Positions 52,271 to 61,213 of a stretch of DNA of 64,000 bases are shown here, in pieces. The notes beneath the pieces are model-generated. The model made no database searches and was not told the origin of the DNA. It saw only the letters and a list, made by a program, of their open reading frames with translations. The translations under genes and the position numbers were made by a program. How positions within the stretch are numbered: position 1 is the stretch's first letter; every line of letters starts with the position of its first letter. The DNA is from Acidobacteriota bacterium (GTDB lineage: Bacteria; Acidobacteriota; Terriglobia; Terriglobales; Acidobacteriaceae): NCBI GenBank assembly GCA_003225175.1, contig QIBA01000036.1:62001-126000 (forward strand), read 5' to 3'.

Positions 52271-52410
52271 AGCGGGGCAAGGCCTCCCGGGGAACGCCGA
52301 AGAGTATGTTACAAAACGAGGTTCTCTCGCAATGGGTGCACTTGCTTAGGGCATGAGACAATTTACGCCGAATGGCAGAATCGGATGAAGTTCCGTCACG
52401 GAATGTGGGT

Positions 52411-54435
52411 TTAGCGCTTGGTGAGATCGAGCTCTGCCATGATCTTCCAAATCAGGCCGGGAAGCTCGCGCTGCATGACTCTCTCGACGGCTGCAGCAAC
52501 ACGATTTGCATCTTTAGCCGAGTGCGCTTGCTCAACCTCGGATTCTCCAATGGGGGCGGCCTCACCAACGGCTGATTCGCCCAGGGTAGCCTTAAGTGCA
52601 CGAGCCAGTTCCGTTTCAGCTTCGTGATTGGAATGCGAAGGCACAACTACCGGCGCGGAAGCAGCGGCGGCTGTGGCCATCGCCATCGGCACGACCTCGG
52701 CTGTTTCAAGCGTCTCCGAAGGCGCAGGGTGTTGGCTGGCGATCGCAGTCAATTCAGGAGCATGCGCATCGACGGCCGCTGCAGCCTCCTCGATAGCCTT
52801 TTCGTATTGAGACTCGCTGATGGCGGAAGCCATTGCAGACGCAGGAAACTCGACTACATTCGAGGCTACAACTTCAGCCGAGGCCACGACTTCAGCTGGC
52901 GCTTCTACTGCTGGCGTAGGCTCGGGAAGGGCAAGGTCCGTCGATCCAATCGGAGCCGTGGCGAAGAACGGCTCGTCTTCTTCCTCAAGCGAGCCGGCCT
53001 GCATCGGGACCGGCAACTCTGGAATGAATTCCACGTGCGTTTCAGCGGGAATTGGCAGATCGGTTCCGGGCGCGGCATGCAGACCCGGCGGCGTATTAGT
53101 CAACGGAGTTGGCAGCGGCAGATCCGCTGATCGCTGCTCGTAGCTCGACATCGCTGCCTGTAGGCGCGCCTCGAAGTCGTCGATCGGTGCGGTGGCGGCT
53201 CCGGCTGGAATCGTCAGATCCGCTACCGGAGCATCAGCGGTTCCGAACTGCGTCGGAAAATCCATAGTGGCACGATGCGGATCGGTGACCAGCGCCGGAT
53301 CCTTCAGGATAATTGTCGGAGTCTCGGCGCTCTGCATCGTTTCGAGTGCGCTCTCCCGTGGTATGGCAACATCGGGAACCGGAGGAGCAGAAGTCAGCTC
53401 CAAGCCCTCGACCAATGCGACCGGAGGCTGAGGCGCGCCAGGAAAACGGTGCGAAAGCAATTCGCCCGAAATGGGAATCGTAGGCGACGATTGTTCGATT
53501 CCAGGGAAGCCGGAACCCGGAGTAGGAGCCCTTTGCACTACGATCGTCTTTTCCGCGTCGAACTCAGCGGAAGGGCCTACAGCCGGACGCGCTGTAACAG
53601 CAGTATCGGCATCTTCAGCCGATTGATCCAGATACTGAGCCATGTAAGACGGAATTTGTGGGGGCAGCGGTGCGCCAGCGTGCCTTTCAGGCAGCAGCTC
53701 GTTTCCCAAGAATGGCGTGCTTGCCTCTGCCTTGGCGAAATCCGCAGTCGCCGCAGGCTCAATTCGGAACTCTTCAGCGGCGAGAGCCGGCGTCCCGGCG
53801 GCGCTCAATTGTTCTGCTGGAATGTTCGCCGTGATCGGATCTTCTTTCTTGGGTTCTTCCTTCTTCGGCGTCGCTGTGTTGAGCAGAGCCGCGATCTGAG
53901 CGGCGTCGAGACGCATCGTCTGCTCGTACACTCGCTGCTCGCCCGCACCCGTCGCGATTGCAATCTTCTGGCTCTCTCTCCCGGTCTCATCTCTCGATCC
54001 CGGAGGAGCCGCGATCTTTATGGTCTTTGCGTAGGGACGTGGAGGTGGCTCATCCTGAGCCGCTTTGGCCTTCTGGGCAAAGCGTTCAACTGCGGCGGTG
54101 AGATCTGTGGCCTCGAACGGCTTCACGATTACGCCGTCGGCTTTGACGCGAGCACCATCCTGCGGACTGTAGGGCTCCATGCGTCCGACGGTTAGCAGTA
54201 CTGGAAGCTTGGCGGTCTCGATAGAATTGCGGAGCTTCTCGCAGAGCTCCAGGCCGCTGTAACCAGGCATAAAAACATCGAGCAGGACGAGTTCGGGTTT
54301 GACCTCCGCGATCTTCTTGGCGGCGGCTGCGCCGTTGCTGACAGTGACTACATCGTGGCCGGCTTCGCTCAGAATCTTCTTGCCCATGTTCTGGGCGGTG
54401 ACACTGTCATCGGCGAGTAATATCTTGATACCCAC
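52411..54435 (-). CDS. response regulator with ~500-residue Pro/Ala-rich linker
   Basis: About 674 residues from GTG 54435, preceded by AAAGGACG; the ORF upstream is not part of the domain. The receiver domain (residues 1-125) has the acidic pair Asp9/Asp10, phospho-acceptor Asp53 (LLDVFMPGYSG), Thr82 and Lys105 (VIVKPFE). After it the protein is mostly low-complexity Pro/Ala/Glu, likely disordered, to residue about 620. It ends in a short helical segment, NRVAAAVERVMQRELPGLIWKIMAEL, that recurs in Acidobacteriota/Myxococcus receiver proteins. No output DNA-binding domain is present. It may act in motility or polarity signalling, but this is a guess. Confidence 0.85.
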   Translation of the reverse strand: MGIKILLADDSVTAQNMGKKILSEAGHDVVTVSNGAAAAKKIAEVKPELVLLDVFMPGYSGLELCEKLRNSIETAKLPVLLTVGRMEPYSPQDGARVKADGVIVKPFEATDLTAAVERFAQKAKAAQDEPPPRPYAKTIKIAAPPGSRDETGRESQKIAIATGAGEQRVYEQTMRLDAAQIAALLNTATPKKEEPKKEDPITANIPAEQLSAAGTPALAAEEFRIEPAATADFAKAEASTPFLGNELLPERHAGAPLPPQIPSYMAQYLDQSAEDADTAVTARPAVGPSAEFDAEKTIVVQRAPTPGSGFPGIEQSSPTIPISGELLSHRFPGAPQPPVALVEGLELTSAPPVPDVAIPRESALETMQSAETPTIILKDPALVTDPHRATMDFPTQFGTADAPVADLTIPAGAATAPIDDFEARLQAAMSSYEQRSADLPLPTPLTNTPPGLHAAPGTDLPIPAETHVEFIPELPVPMQAGSLEEEDEPFFATAPIGSTDLALPEPTPAVEAPAEVVASAEVVASNVVEFPASAMASAISESQYEKAIEEAAAAVDAHAPELTAIASQHPAPSETLETAEVVPMAMATAAAASAPVVVPSHSNHEAETELARALKATLGESAVGEAAPIGESEVEQAHSAKDANRVAAAVERVMQRELPGLIWKIMAELDLTKR

Positions 54436-54651
54436 AAAAGCGTCCTTTGTACTAGTCGGGAAAACGTACGGGTGCTGTGGTGGAAAAGTACTGTGTCCCA
54501 AGCGCTAAGTCAATGAAAAGGGTACCTGAGTAGGTGGCGAGGGTTATCGCTTAGTTACCAACGGACTAGCCCGACTGGGATACCTCTAGACCGGCTGGCA
54601 AGAGCCGAGAACCGACCGCGCTCGACCGCTCCCCGGCTCGAATTGGACTTG

Positions 54652-54999
54652 CTAGGCCGCGTGCTTGACCGTAATCGAATGTTTGATCGTCTCGTAGACC
54701 GCCTCAGGAATGATGCGGCGGCCGACTAGATCTATTTTCGTGAGATATGGTCGGTTGTCGACAATACGGTTGGCGAGGACGTCCCCAATTCCACTAAGTT
54801 CCTTAAGTTCCAGCAAAGTGGCGGAATTTAGGTCGAGTAATCCGTCCACCGTTCGATGACGCAGGCGCATCTTGCGCGCTCGCCGCGGCTTCGGCTGCTC
54901 AATGATGCGCTCAGCTTTGTGCCGAGTTCCGGATTTTCGGTAATTGGCGAACGCGAGCAGCCCCAGCGCTCCCAATGCAAATGCCCATGCCTGCTTCAT
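54652..54999 (-). CDS. helix-hairpin-helix (ComEA-like) protein
   Basis: A 115-residue protein. The N-terminus has a hydrophobic stretch (WAFALGALGLLAFANYR), which could be a signal anchor. A basic linker rich in Arg/Lys follows, then a helix-hairpin-helix pair at about 52-105: DLNSATLLELKELSGIGDVLANRIVDNRPYLTKIDLV, the ComEA-type motif that binds DNA non-specifically. It may participate in DNA uptake or another DNA-contacting role at the envelope; no other competence gene is adjacent. Confidence 0.8.
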   Translation of the reverse strand: MKQAWAFALGALGLLAFANYRKSGTRHKAERIIEQPKPRRARKMRLRHRTVDGLLDLNSATLLELKELSGIGDVLANRIVDNRPYLTKIDLVGRRIIPEAVYETIKHSITVKHAA

Positions 55000-55383
55000 G
55001 GTTCCCCTCCATGGCGTGCGAATTTAATCGGATGAGACCGCAAAAAGTGAAGTTGTAAGAAGCCTTCGGAGCTGCTCAGCTTCTGAGCTGCTGAGCTGAT
55101 CCTGCGTTTTCTGATCGTTCGTTCGCGTTATCATTGCAACGGCACAACCTGAAAGAACAGCGAAAATAACAGTGAATTTTTCCGGATCTCACCTGAACGT
55201 TATCGAATTCTGCCCAGAATCCGCGAAACTCGATTTTGGGAGCAGTGAACAACAGTGAATTAGCAGTGAATTTCTTGCAGCAGCGCTTTGATTGTCTGCT
55301 GCCCTTTTGGTCAGTAGTCCGTGAAGCCGAATTCTTTGGGAGGACGTGAAGTGCTCTCAGAAGGAGCTCAGAAGATTAGCAAC
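55000..55383. other. intergenic region with repeats between HhH and ABHD18-like genes
   Basis: These 384 bases contain no supported gene. They hold an imperfect hairpin near 55068-55098 (GAGCTGCTCAG/CTGAGCTGCTGAG), and several copies of CAGTGAA(T/C)(A/T)-type words (about 55160-55275). These suggest degenerate intergenic repeats. The downstream part should carry the promoter of the HhH gene on the minus strand. Confidence 0.5.
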
Positions 55384-56574
55384 TTAGGAGCTTAATGGCT
55401 GGGCTTGCAGCTGCTTAAAGGCCGAATAGATGAACCAACCAAGATGCCAGCCGTCGAGGAACTTGAACGGAATCTCTCCCACCGTGTAATGGCCGCAGGG
55501 CAGTGCTACGGCTTTGAAATCGACCTGATAGTCGCGGAAAAGCTTCACAACCTGCTCTGAGAGCTCGCGCAAGAACGTCAGGTCGTATTTTGCATAGACC
55601 ACGAGCACTTTTTTGCGATGTGCGGCGAACTTTTTCATGTAGGCAACCGGACTAATCGCTAGCCAGAGCTGTCGCAGCCGTTCGAGGTCGATTACATCCT
55701 CGAGAGCCGCGCGGATGTGACGCGTGGATTGTCCTGTCCAGACAACATCGCCAAAGTATGTGGAAGCGTGGTTGAAGGCATTGACTTGGAGCCGCGCATC
55801 GTGCGCGCTGGCAATGAACGCATAACACGATCCCAGGCTTGTTCCGAGGATACCGAAACGCTGGCAGCCCTGCATCTCCAGCCAGTCGAGGCAGCACCGA
55901 ATGTCGATCACTCCTTGACGGCACGAATCGAGCGTGCGCCCGATGTTCGCAGAAACAGCGTAGTCGCTGCGTTCGATCTCTGCGGGCCGGCGAATGTCAT
56001 GGTAGGGCTTACTAAGACGGAGCGCTGAGACTCCATAGAGATTCATGATCGCGCACAGCGCGTTGTGGCTGAAAGCATCCGCGTTCCATTGTGGGAGGAC
56101 GATAACCGCCTTTTTGCTGGGATTGCCTTTACGATCGAATGCCGGAAACCAGCGAGCATTGACGACGTCATTTTCGGGATAGGGTGTACGGACCGGCGAT
56201 GTGAATCTCAAAAACTGTGCCGGACGCAATTTGCCTGTGCGCGACATATTCTCAAGCTTCTCGAGTTGCCTCTGCTGCCGCATGTTGGTGGGAAAGAGCT
56301 TCGGCAACCGCTCTTCAAGATAGAAATCGCTGGGAGTCTGATAACTGAAAAACCGATCGCTGTCGCTTACGATCCGTCGATTCAACTCGGTAAAGTAGCT
56401 CTGGGCTCGAGCGTTGTCATCTTCGGAAGGCGAGGCGGGAAAGTTACCGTTTACCTGCGGCCATTGCCGCGTCCACTCAATGCCCCACTCCAGGGGACGC
56501 ACGATGCGATTGCTGTCGCGCGTGGTGAGATGGGTCTCCCACGCAAACATCCATTTCTCCCAGAGCTTACGCAT
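55384..56574 (-). CDS. alpha/beta hydrolase, ABHD18-like
   Basis: A 396-residue alpha/beta hydrolase. The nucleophile elbow is GTSLGS with Ser246. The candidate acid is Asp331 (VVYAKYD) and the His is His362 (CGHYTVGE). The N-terminal 150 residues (MRKLWEKWMFAWETHLTTRDSN) match the ABHD18/DUF2048-type family, an enzyme group of uncertain substrate. The conserved phrase LPQWNADAFSHNALC is unusual for a lipase. It is followed on the same strand by nothing close, and preceded by dtd with a gap of 60 bases. Confidence 0.75.
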   Translation of the reverse strand: MRKLWEKWMFAWETHLTTRDSNRIVRPLEWGIEWTRQWPQVNGNFPASPSEDDNARAQSYFTELNRRIVSDSDRFFSYQTPSDFYLEERLPKLFPTNMRQQRQLEKLENMSRTGKLRPAQFLRFTSPVRTPYPENDVVNARWFPAFDRKGNPSKKAVIVLPQWNADAFSHNALCAIMNLYGVSALRLSKPYHDIRRPAEIERSDYAVSANIGRTLDSCRQGVIDIRCCLDWLEMQGCQRFGILGTSLGSCYAFIASAHDARLQVNAFNHASTYFGDVVWTGQSTRHIRAALEDVIDLERLRQLWLAISPVAYMKKFAAHRKKVLVVYAKYDLTFLRELSEQVVKLFRDYQVDFKAVALPCGHYTVGEIPFKFLDGWHLGWFIYSAFKQLQAQPLSS

Positions 56575-56634
56575 AGTAATTCCAATTTAACAAACTGGGC
56601 AGGATTGAACCGAGTGCGCCGGTTCATTAGCGGA

Positions 56635-57084
56635 TTAAAAAGCTTTTTCGGAGTCGATCAGAATCGTCACCGGACCATCATTAACGAGAGAGACCTGCAT
56701 CATTGCCTGAAACTCTCCAGTGCCGCAATCGATCCCCTGTTCCCGAATTTGCTTAACCACATATTCGTAAAGAGTACGAGCTTGTTCCGGACGGGCGGCA
56801 TCGTCGAAGGAAGGGCGCTTTCCCCGACGCACATCGCCGAAGAGAGTGAACTGTGGAACGACGAGCACGGCTCCCCCGACCTCGCGCACGTTAAAGTTCA
56901 TCTTGGAGTCATGATCCTCAAATATGCGAAGGCCGAGCAACTTATCGATCATGTAGTCAGCTGAAGTGGATGTATCGCATTTGCCGATACCAAGCAGCAC
57001 GAGCAGCCCGAGGCCAATTGTCCCAACAATCGAGTTGTTCACCGTAACTGAGGCTTGAGTGACTCGCTGAACAACCGCGCGCAT
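56635..57084 (-). CDS. dtd: D-aminoacyl-tRNA deacylase
   Basis: A 149-residue DTD that removes D-amino acids mis-attached to tRNA. It opens MRAVVQRVTQASVTV. The cross-subunit Gly-cisPro motif is present in VNDGPVTILID, and the other active-site strand reads VVPQFTLFGD with KRPSFDDAA after it. The usual SQFTL serine is a proline here. The lengths agree with bacterial DTD. It starts 170 bases from the divergent amidohydrolase and probably shares a transcript with the ABHD18-like gene. Confidence 0.9.
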   Translation of the reverse strand: MRAVVQRVTQASVTVNNSIVGTIGLGLLVLLGIGKCDTSTSADYMIDKLLGLRIFEDHDSKMNFNVREVGGAVLVVPQFTLFGDVRRGKRPSFDDAARPEQARTLYEYVVKQIREQGIDCGTGEFQAMMQVSLVNDGPVTILIDSEKAF

Positions 57085-57097
57085 AGCGGGAAGGATA

Positions 57098-57187
57098 AAG
57101 CAGCAATTAGCAATTAGCGACTGGCTACAAGAAAAGCCAGATTCTTCGAAAGCTAATTGCTAATCGCTTCTTGCTAATCGCCGCTTT
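57098..57187. repeat. GCAATTAGCAATTAGC-type inverted repeat
   Basis: AAAGCAGCAATTAGCAATTAGCGA near 57097-57120 is matched in inverse by GCTAATTGCTAATCGC near 57151-57166 and again by TTGCTAATCGCCGCTTT. The central TGGCTAC...AGCCAG adds a small hairpin. It sits between the divergent dtd and amidohydrolase genes. Confidence 0.65.
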
Positions 57188-57254
57188 GTCCATTTACCCT
57201 GCTGTGTCTTCGTCGTCTAATTCCAATCCTCACAAGTCATCAAGGAGAATCGCG

Positions 57255-58655
57255 ATGGCAATCTTTTCCTGGGCGTCACGCCTGGGTCTCATTGCGCTCG
57301 TATTCACTTATGCAGCTGCTGCGCAGGGTTCCGCTGATTCGCAGAATCCTGGAGCTACGCAGGCACCGGCAGCACAGCCTGCTAGTCCGCAACCTGATCT
57401 GCTCATCAAGAACGGCACTGTATTGACGGTCACTCATGGAGTGATCCAGAACGGCAGTGTGCTCGTCCACAATGGGAAGATTGCCCAAATAGGAACAAAC
57501 ATTGCCGCTCCTGCTGGAGCGACGGTCATTGATGCCGCGCGCAAGTTCGTAATGCCAGGCGTGATCGACTGCCATTCGCACCTTGCTCTCGATGGCGACG
57601 TGAACGAAGCCAGCAGCCCGATTACGCCAGCGATGAACATGCTCGATGCCTTCGTCAACACCGACAAAGGCCTGTATCACGCGCTGGCCGGTGGAGTGAC
57701 ATCGCTCTTGCTGCTTCACGGATCGGCCAACATGATTGGCGGGCAGGCGGTGGTCATCAAGAACAAGTTTGGCCTGAGCCGCGATCAGATGCTCTTCCCG
57801 AATGCTCCGCGCTCGATCAAGTTCGCGAGCGGCGAAAATCCTAAGCGCGTCTATGGATCGCGTAATCAGGCGCCTTCCACCCGCATGGGCAACTTCGAGG
57901 TGCAGCGTGAGGCGCTGCAGCAGGCCAAGGAGTACATGCGCGATTGGGATGATTACAACGCCAAGATTCAGAAAGGTGAGAAAGAAGCCCGTGCTCCAAA
58001 ACGGGATCTAAAGCTAGAAGCTTTGGCCGATGTTCTGCGGGGCAGGCTCCTGGTCCAGATTCATTGCTACCGTGCCGATGAATTTCTAACTGAGATGGCG
58101 ATGGCGCGCGAGTTCGGATACAAGATCCGCGCCTTCCACCATGCTCTCGAGGCCTACAAAGTTGCGGACAAAATCGCTGCGGAAGGAATCGCGATCGCAA
58201 CCTGGCCGGATTGGTGGGGCTTCAAAGATGAAGCTTGGGACGCGCAGCCTTGGAACGCAGTGATGTCGTCACGTCACGGAGTGCGCGTTGCCCTCAAGAG
58301 CGACTCGAACGATGTGGTTCGCCGCCTGAACCAGGATGCCGGCAAAGTGATCCGTTACGGCGGAGCAACGCAGGAAGAGGCGCTAAAGATGATCACGCTG
58401 AATCCCGCATGGATCATCGGTGTGGACGATCGCGTGGGATCGCTTGACGTGGGCAAAGACGGCGACATGAGCATCTGGGACAAAGATCCGCTCTCCAGCT
58501 ACGCCAAAGTGGAGAAGACGATCATCGACGGCGAAGTCTACTTTGACAATTCGCTTCCCGGTCTGGGACTGACGCACTGGAAAGATGCGCCGATGTCAGG
58601 CTCGGATTTTGATGGCAATGAATTGGACGAGATGGGCATAGCGGAGGTGCACTGA
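57255..58655 (+). CDS. secreted amidohydrolase (imidazolonepropionase-like)
   Basis: About 466 residues from ATG 57255, with AAGGAG ahead; the upstream open part has no signal. A signal peptide (MAIFSWASRLGLIALVFTYAAAA) implies a periplasmic or secreted enzyme. The metallo-amidohydrolase core shows LLIKNGTVLTVTHG, FVMPGVIDCHSHLAL with His107 and His109 as metal ligands, later His residues (AFHHALEAYK) and the closing DVGKDGDMSIWDKDPL. The substrate is unknown. The TGA overlaps the next ATG (TGATG), so it is coupled to a second family member. Confidence 0.88.
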   Translation: MAIFSWASRLGLIALVFTYAAAAQGSADSQNPGATQAPAAQPASPQPDLLIKNGTVLTVTHGVIQNGSVLVHNGKIAQIGTNIAAPAGATVIDAARKFVMPGVIDCHSHLALDGDVNEASSPITPAMNMLDAFVNTDKGLYHALAGGVTSLLLLHGSANMIGGQAVVIKNKFGLSRDQMLFPNAPRSIKFASGENPKRVYGSRNQAPSTRMGNFEVQREALQQAKEYMRDWDDYNAKIQKGEKEARAPKRDLKLEALADVLRGRLLVQIHCYRADEFLTEMAMAREFGYKIRAFHHALEAYKVADKIAAEGIAIATWPDWWGFKDEAWDAQPWNAVMSSRHGVRVALKSDSNDVVRRLNQDAGKVIRYGGATQEEALKMITLNPAWIIGVDDRVGSLDVGKDGDMSIWDKDPLSSYAKVEKTIIDGEVYFDNSLPGLGLTHWKDAPMSGSDFDGNELDEMGIAEVH

Positions 58656-60274
58656 TGACGGCGACGAATGATTCAATTTTCTTAAAAAGAATCAGAGGGG
58701 TCTCCCGGGAACCAGCTTCAGGGAGGAGCACGGGTTATGACGGTGGCGTTGAAGAACCAAACATAACTGCGCTTCGGCTCCCGAGGTCTTCGGCGGCGGA
58801 TAGAAACATAACCTCACTGGCTAAAGCCGGATCCATTCGCGCGCGTTGGATGGCACGGCTTGAAGCGCTGCCCTTCCCTAAGTTTCTATGGTTATCAATA
58901 CTCGTGGTCGCACTGTCCGCGAGCCTGTCCTTCGCGCAGGCTTCGAAACAGAAAATAAAGATGGCCACTTCACAAGCTGAGGCCACCGGTCCCGTCGCCA
59001 TCCGCGGGGGCAAACTGCTGACCATCACTCACGGGGTCATTGAGAACGGCGTGGTTGTGATGCAGGATGGGAAGATTACTGCCGTCGGTCCAGCGGGAAC
59101 TGCCATTCCACGCGGCGCGACCGTTGTAGACGCTACCGGAATGACCGTCTACCCCGGACTCATCGACTCGGAAACCAATCTAGGACTGGTGGAAGTCGAA
59201 GCCGACCAGATGAGCAACGACATGAACGAGCCGAGCGACGAGATCATGCCGCACATGCACGTCGCCGATGCGTTCCATTCTGAAACTCAGCGAATTCCTG
59301 TGGTGCGTGTAAATGGCATCACGAATGCCATCGTCGCTCCTGGAACCGAAGACAGTCTCCCCGGGCAAGATATTTTCATTCAGCTCGATGGCAAGGACCG
59401 CGATCAAATGATCCTGGTTCGCGACATTGCACTGGCATTGAACTTTTCCGGCGACCAGCGCCGGCGCGGCGGACGCGGGGAGGGCGGTGGAGGAGGTATC
59501 AGCGGCCGTTTCCCCTCGACCAGAATGGGACTGACGACGCAGTTGCGCCAGGCGTTCATGGACGCTCAGGATTACGAAGCCAAGCTGAAGTCGGCGGAGA
59601 ATCGGAAGCCGGACAGTAGCGGAGGAGCAACTCGCGGTGGAGGAGGCGAGCGTCAGAAGCGCGATCTCAAACTAGAAGCTGTGCTCCCCTATCTGCATGG
59701 TCAAAAGCCCGTCGTCATCGGCGCAAGAGATGGCTACGACTTGGAAAACGCCATGCGTCTGGCCAAAGAGTTCAACCTCAAGGTGGTGCTGAACCATGTG
59801 ACACATTCGCAGCAGATTCTGGACGAGATCGCATCTTGGAAGGTACCGGTGATTGTTGGTCCCATTTACGACTTTCCTCGCGGCGACGAGCGCTACGACG
59901 CTGTGTACTCATTGCCCGCGGAGTTGGCTAAGCGGGGAGTAAAGATCGCCTTTGCCTCCTATCGCGTGGAACATAATCGCAATTTGCCGTATGCAGCTGG
60001 TTACTCAGTGGCTTTTGGTCTGCCCTATGAGGAAGCGTTAAAAGCGGTGACAATTAATCCCGCAGAAATATGGGGTGTCTCGGATAGGCTGGGCTCGCTC
60101 GATCTAGGCAAGACGGCAAACGTGGTGATCGCCAACGGCGATCCGCTGGATGTGAAGACCGACGTTAAACAAGTTTTCATCGAAGGCAGGAGCATTCCCA
60201 TGGAGAACCGTCAGACGCATTTGCGGGATCAGTACGGCGGGGTGCCACCCGCGCCGCAGTCCGGTAGCCGGTAA
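58655..60274 (+). CDS. amidohydrolase-like protein lacking the HxH metal motif
   Basis: A 539-residue protein starting at ATG 58655, with GGAGGTG ahead and a one-base overlap with the previous stop. It has about 75 extra residues before a hydrophobic export segment (FLWLSILVVALSASLSFAQA); an internal ATG at 58850 would give a conventional signal peptide. The amidohydrolase fold is clear (VAIRGGKLLTITHGVIENG, TVYPGLID, NPAEIWGVSDRLGSLDLGKTANVVI). However, the position of the HxH motif reads Asp171-Ser-Glu-Thr-Asn, and the later Asp ligand region is also altered (FASYRVEHN). A Gly/Arg-rich insert lies at about 268-285. It may be a non-catalytic partner of the preceding enzyme. Confidence 0.85.
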   Translation: MTATNDSIFLKRIRGVSREPASGRSTGYDGGVEEPNITALRLPRSSAADRNITSLAKAGSIRARWMARLEALPFPKFLWLSILVVALSASLSFAQASKQKIKMATSQAEATGPVAIRGGKLLTITHGVIENGVVVMQDGKITAVGPAGTAIPRGATVVDATGMTVYPGLIDSETNLGLVEVEADQMSNDMNEPSDEIMPHMHVADAFHSETQRIPVVRVNGITNAIVAPGTEDSLPGQDIFIQLDGKDRDQMILVRDIALALNFSGDQRRRGGRGEGGGGGISGRFPSTRMGLTTQLRQAFMDAQDYEAKLKSAENRKPDSSGGATRGGGGERQKRDLKLEAVLPYLHGQKPVVIGARDGYDLENAMRLAKEFNLKVVLNHVTHSQQILDEIASWKVPVIVGPIYDFPRGDERYDAVYSLPAELAKRGVKIAFASYRVEHNRNLPYAAGYSVAFGLPYEEALKAVTINPAEIWGVSDRLGSLDLGKTANVVIANGDPLDVKTDVKQVFIEGRSIPMENRQTHLRDQYGGVPPAPQSGSR

Positions 60275-60280
60275 TTTTTT

Positions 60281-60418
60281 TCACCCTGGAGACACGGAGG
60301 CACGGAGAACTGCCGGTTTCGAATGGCAGCCGCAGAATTTTCGAGAGCGGCTCCCCCGGACAGATTTCCTGAACCTACATCTCTTGCGTTCCTCCGTTCC
60401 TCCGCATCCGTGAAATAG
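60281..60418. repeat. CACGGAGGCACGGAG-type intergenic repeat pair
   Basis: CACGGAGGCACGGAG near 60293-60307 and its inverse-type partner CTCCGTTCCTCCGC near 60391-60404 (with TTTCAC and GTGAAA outer edges) bracket about 80 bases between the amidohydrolase and the acyl carrier protein gene. Confidence 0.55.
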
Positions 60419-60500
60419 CCCTCGTCTTGCGCGCTTTTCCCAGCGCCATATAGACTGAGGAGTTTGTGATGTGCACGTTGCGCACACAGGAGGAGTTCGC

Positions 60501-60749
60501 ATGCCTGGGGTACAAGATAAAGTTAAGCAGATCATTGTGGACCAGCTCAGCGTGGAAGAGGGCGAGGTTACACCCAGTGCATCTTTCGTCGACGATCTCG
60601 GCGCCGATTCGCTTGACCGCGTAGAACTTATCATGGCCTTCGAGGAAGCTTTCGATCTCGAAATTCCGGACGAAGAAGCCGAGAAGATCAAGACTGTGCA
60701 GGACGCCGTCAGCTACATTGAGAAAAATTCCAAAATAGCCAAGCAATAG
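60501..60749 (+). CDS. acpP: acyl carrier protein 1
   Basis: An 82-residue acidic ACP that carries acyl chains on a 4'-phosphopantetheine attached to Ser37 ([11 protein letters not shown]). ATG 60501 follows AGGAGGAGTTCGC, a strong ribosome binding site. Its sequence matches the second copy (60966-61211) closely through the helix-II region. It lies ahead of an ACP remnant, then ACP 2 and fabF. Confidence 0.9.
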   Translation: MPGVQDKVKQIIVDQLSVEEGEVTPSASFVDDLGADSLDRVELIMAFEEAFDLEIPDEEAEKIKTVQDAVSYIEKNSKIAKQ

Positions 60750-60763
60750 GAATCGATTCGGAT

Positions 60764-60878
60764 GAACGATTCTCTCGATGGCCTCAAGTTTGAAGTTGAT
60801 GATGGCTTTCGACATAGAAATTCCTGACGATCAGATAGAAACCGTCCGAAGCATGGATCATGGCCATACAGCTGATTG
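60764..60878 (+). pseudogene. acyl carrier protein remnant
   Basis: Between the two ACP genes, a broken third copy is recognisable. GATTCTCTCGAT (about 60768-60779) corresponds to the Asp-Ser-Leu-Asp around the pantetheine serine. The codons at 60802-60837 (ATGGCTTTCGACATAGAAATTCCTGAC, split) read [10 protein letters not shown], as in the helix III start of the intact ACPs ([15 protein letters not shown]) with four residues deleted, and then ETVRSMD before a TGA. The two pieces are in different frames. Confidence 0.6.
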
Positions 60879-60965
60879 ATCGGTTAAAAATAGAGCAGGA
60901 GAAAAAGAAATCCAACAAAAAGTGGTAGCGGTTGCAGTCACATCCCAGAAGAGCGAGGAACGCGA

Positions 60966-61211
60966 ATGGCCGCAGTAGACGAGAAGGTTAAGCAGATTAT
61001 TGTGGAGCAACTTGGCGTCGATGAAGGTGAAGTCACCCCCAACGCGTCGTTCGTGGACGACCTTGGCGCCGACTCGCTCGATACTGTCGAACTCGTGATG
61101 GCATTCGAAGAGGCCTTCGACATTGAAATTCCTGACGAGGAGGCTGAGAAGATCAAGACGGTAAAGAACGCCATCGACTACATAAACGCCCACGCGAAAG
61201 GTGGCAAGTAA
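60966..61211 (+). CDS. acpP: acyl carrier protein 2
   Basis: An 81-residue ACP with the pantetheine site Ser37 ([19 protein letters not shown]), differing from copy 1 mainly at the C-terminus ([11 protein letters not shown] instead of [12 protein letters not shown]). GGAACGCG precedes the ATG. Its TAA is two bases before the TTG start of fabF, the classic acpP-fabF arrangement of fatty acid synthesis, which makes this copy the best candidate for the housekeeping ACP. Confidence 0.93.
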   Translation: MAAVDEKVKQIIVEQLGVDEGEVTPNASFVDDLGADSLDTVELVMAFEEAFDIEIPDEEAEKIKTVKNAIDYINAHAKGGK

Positions 61212-61213
61212 GC

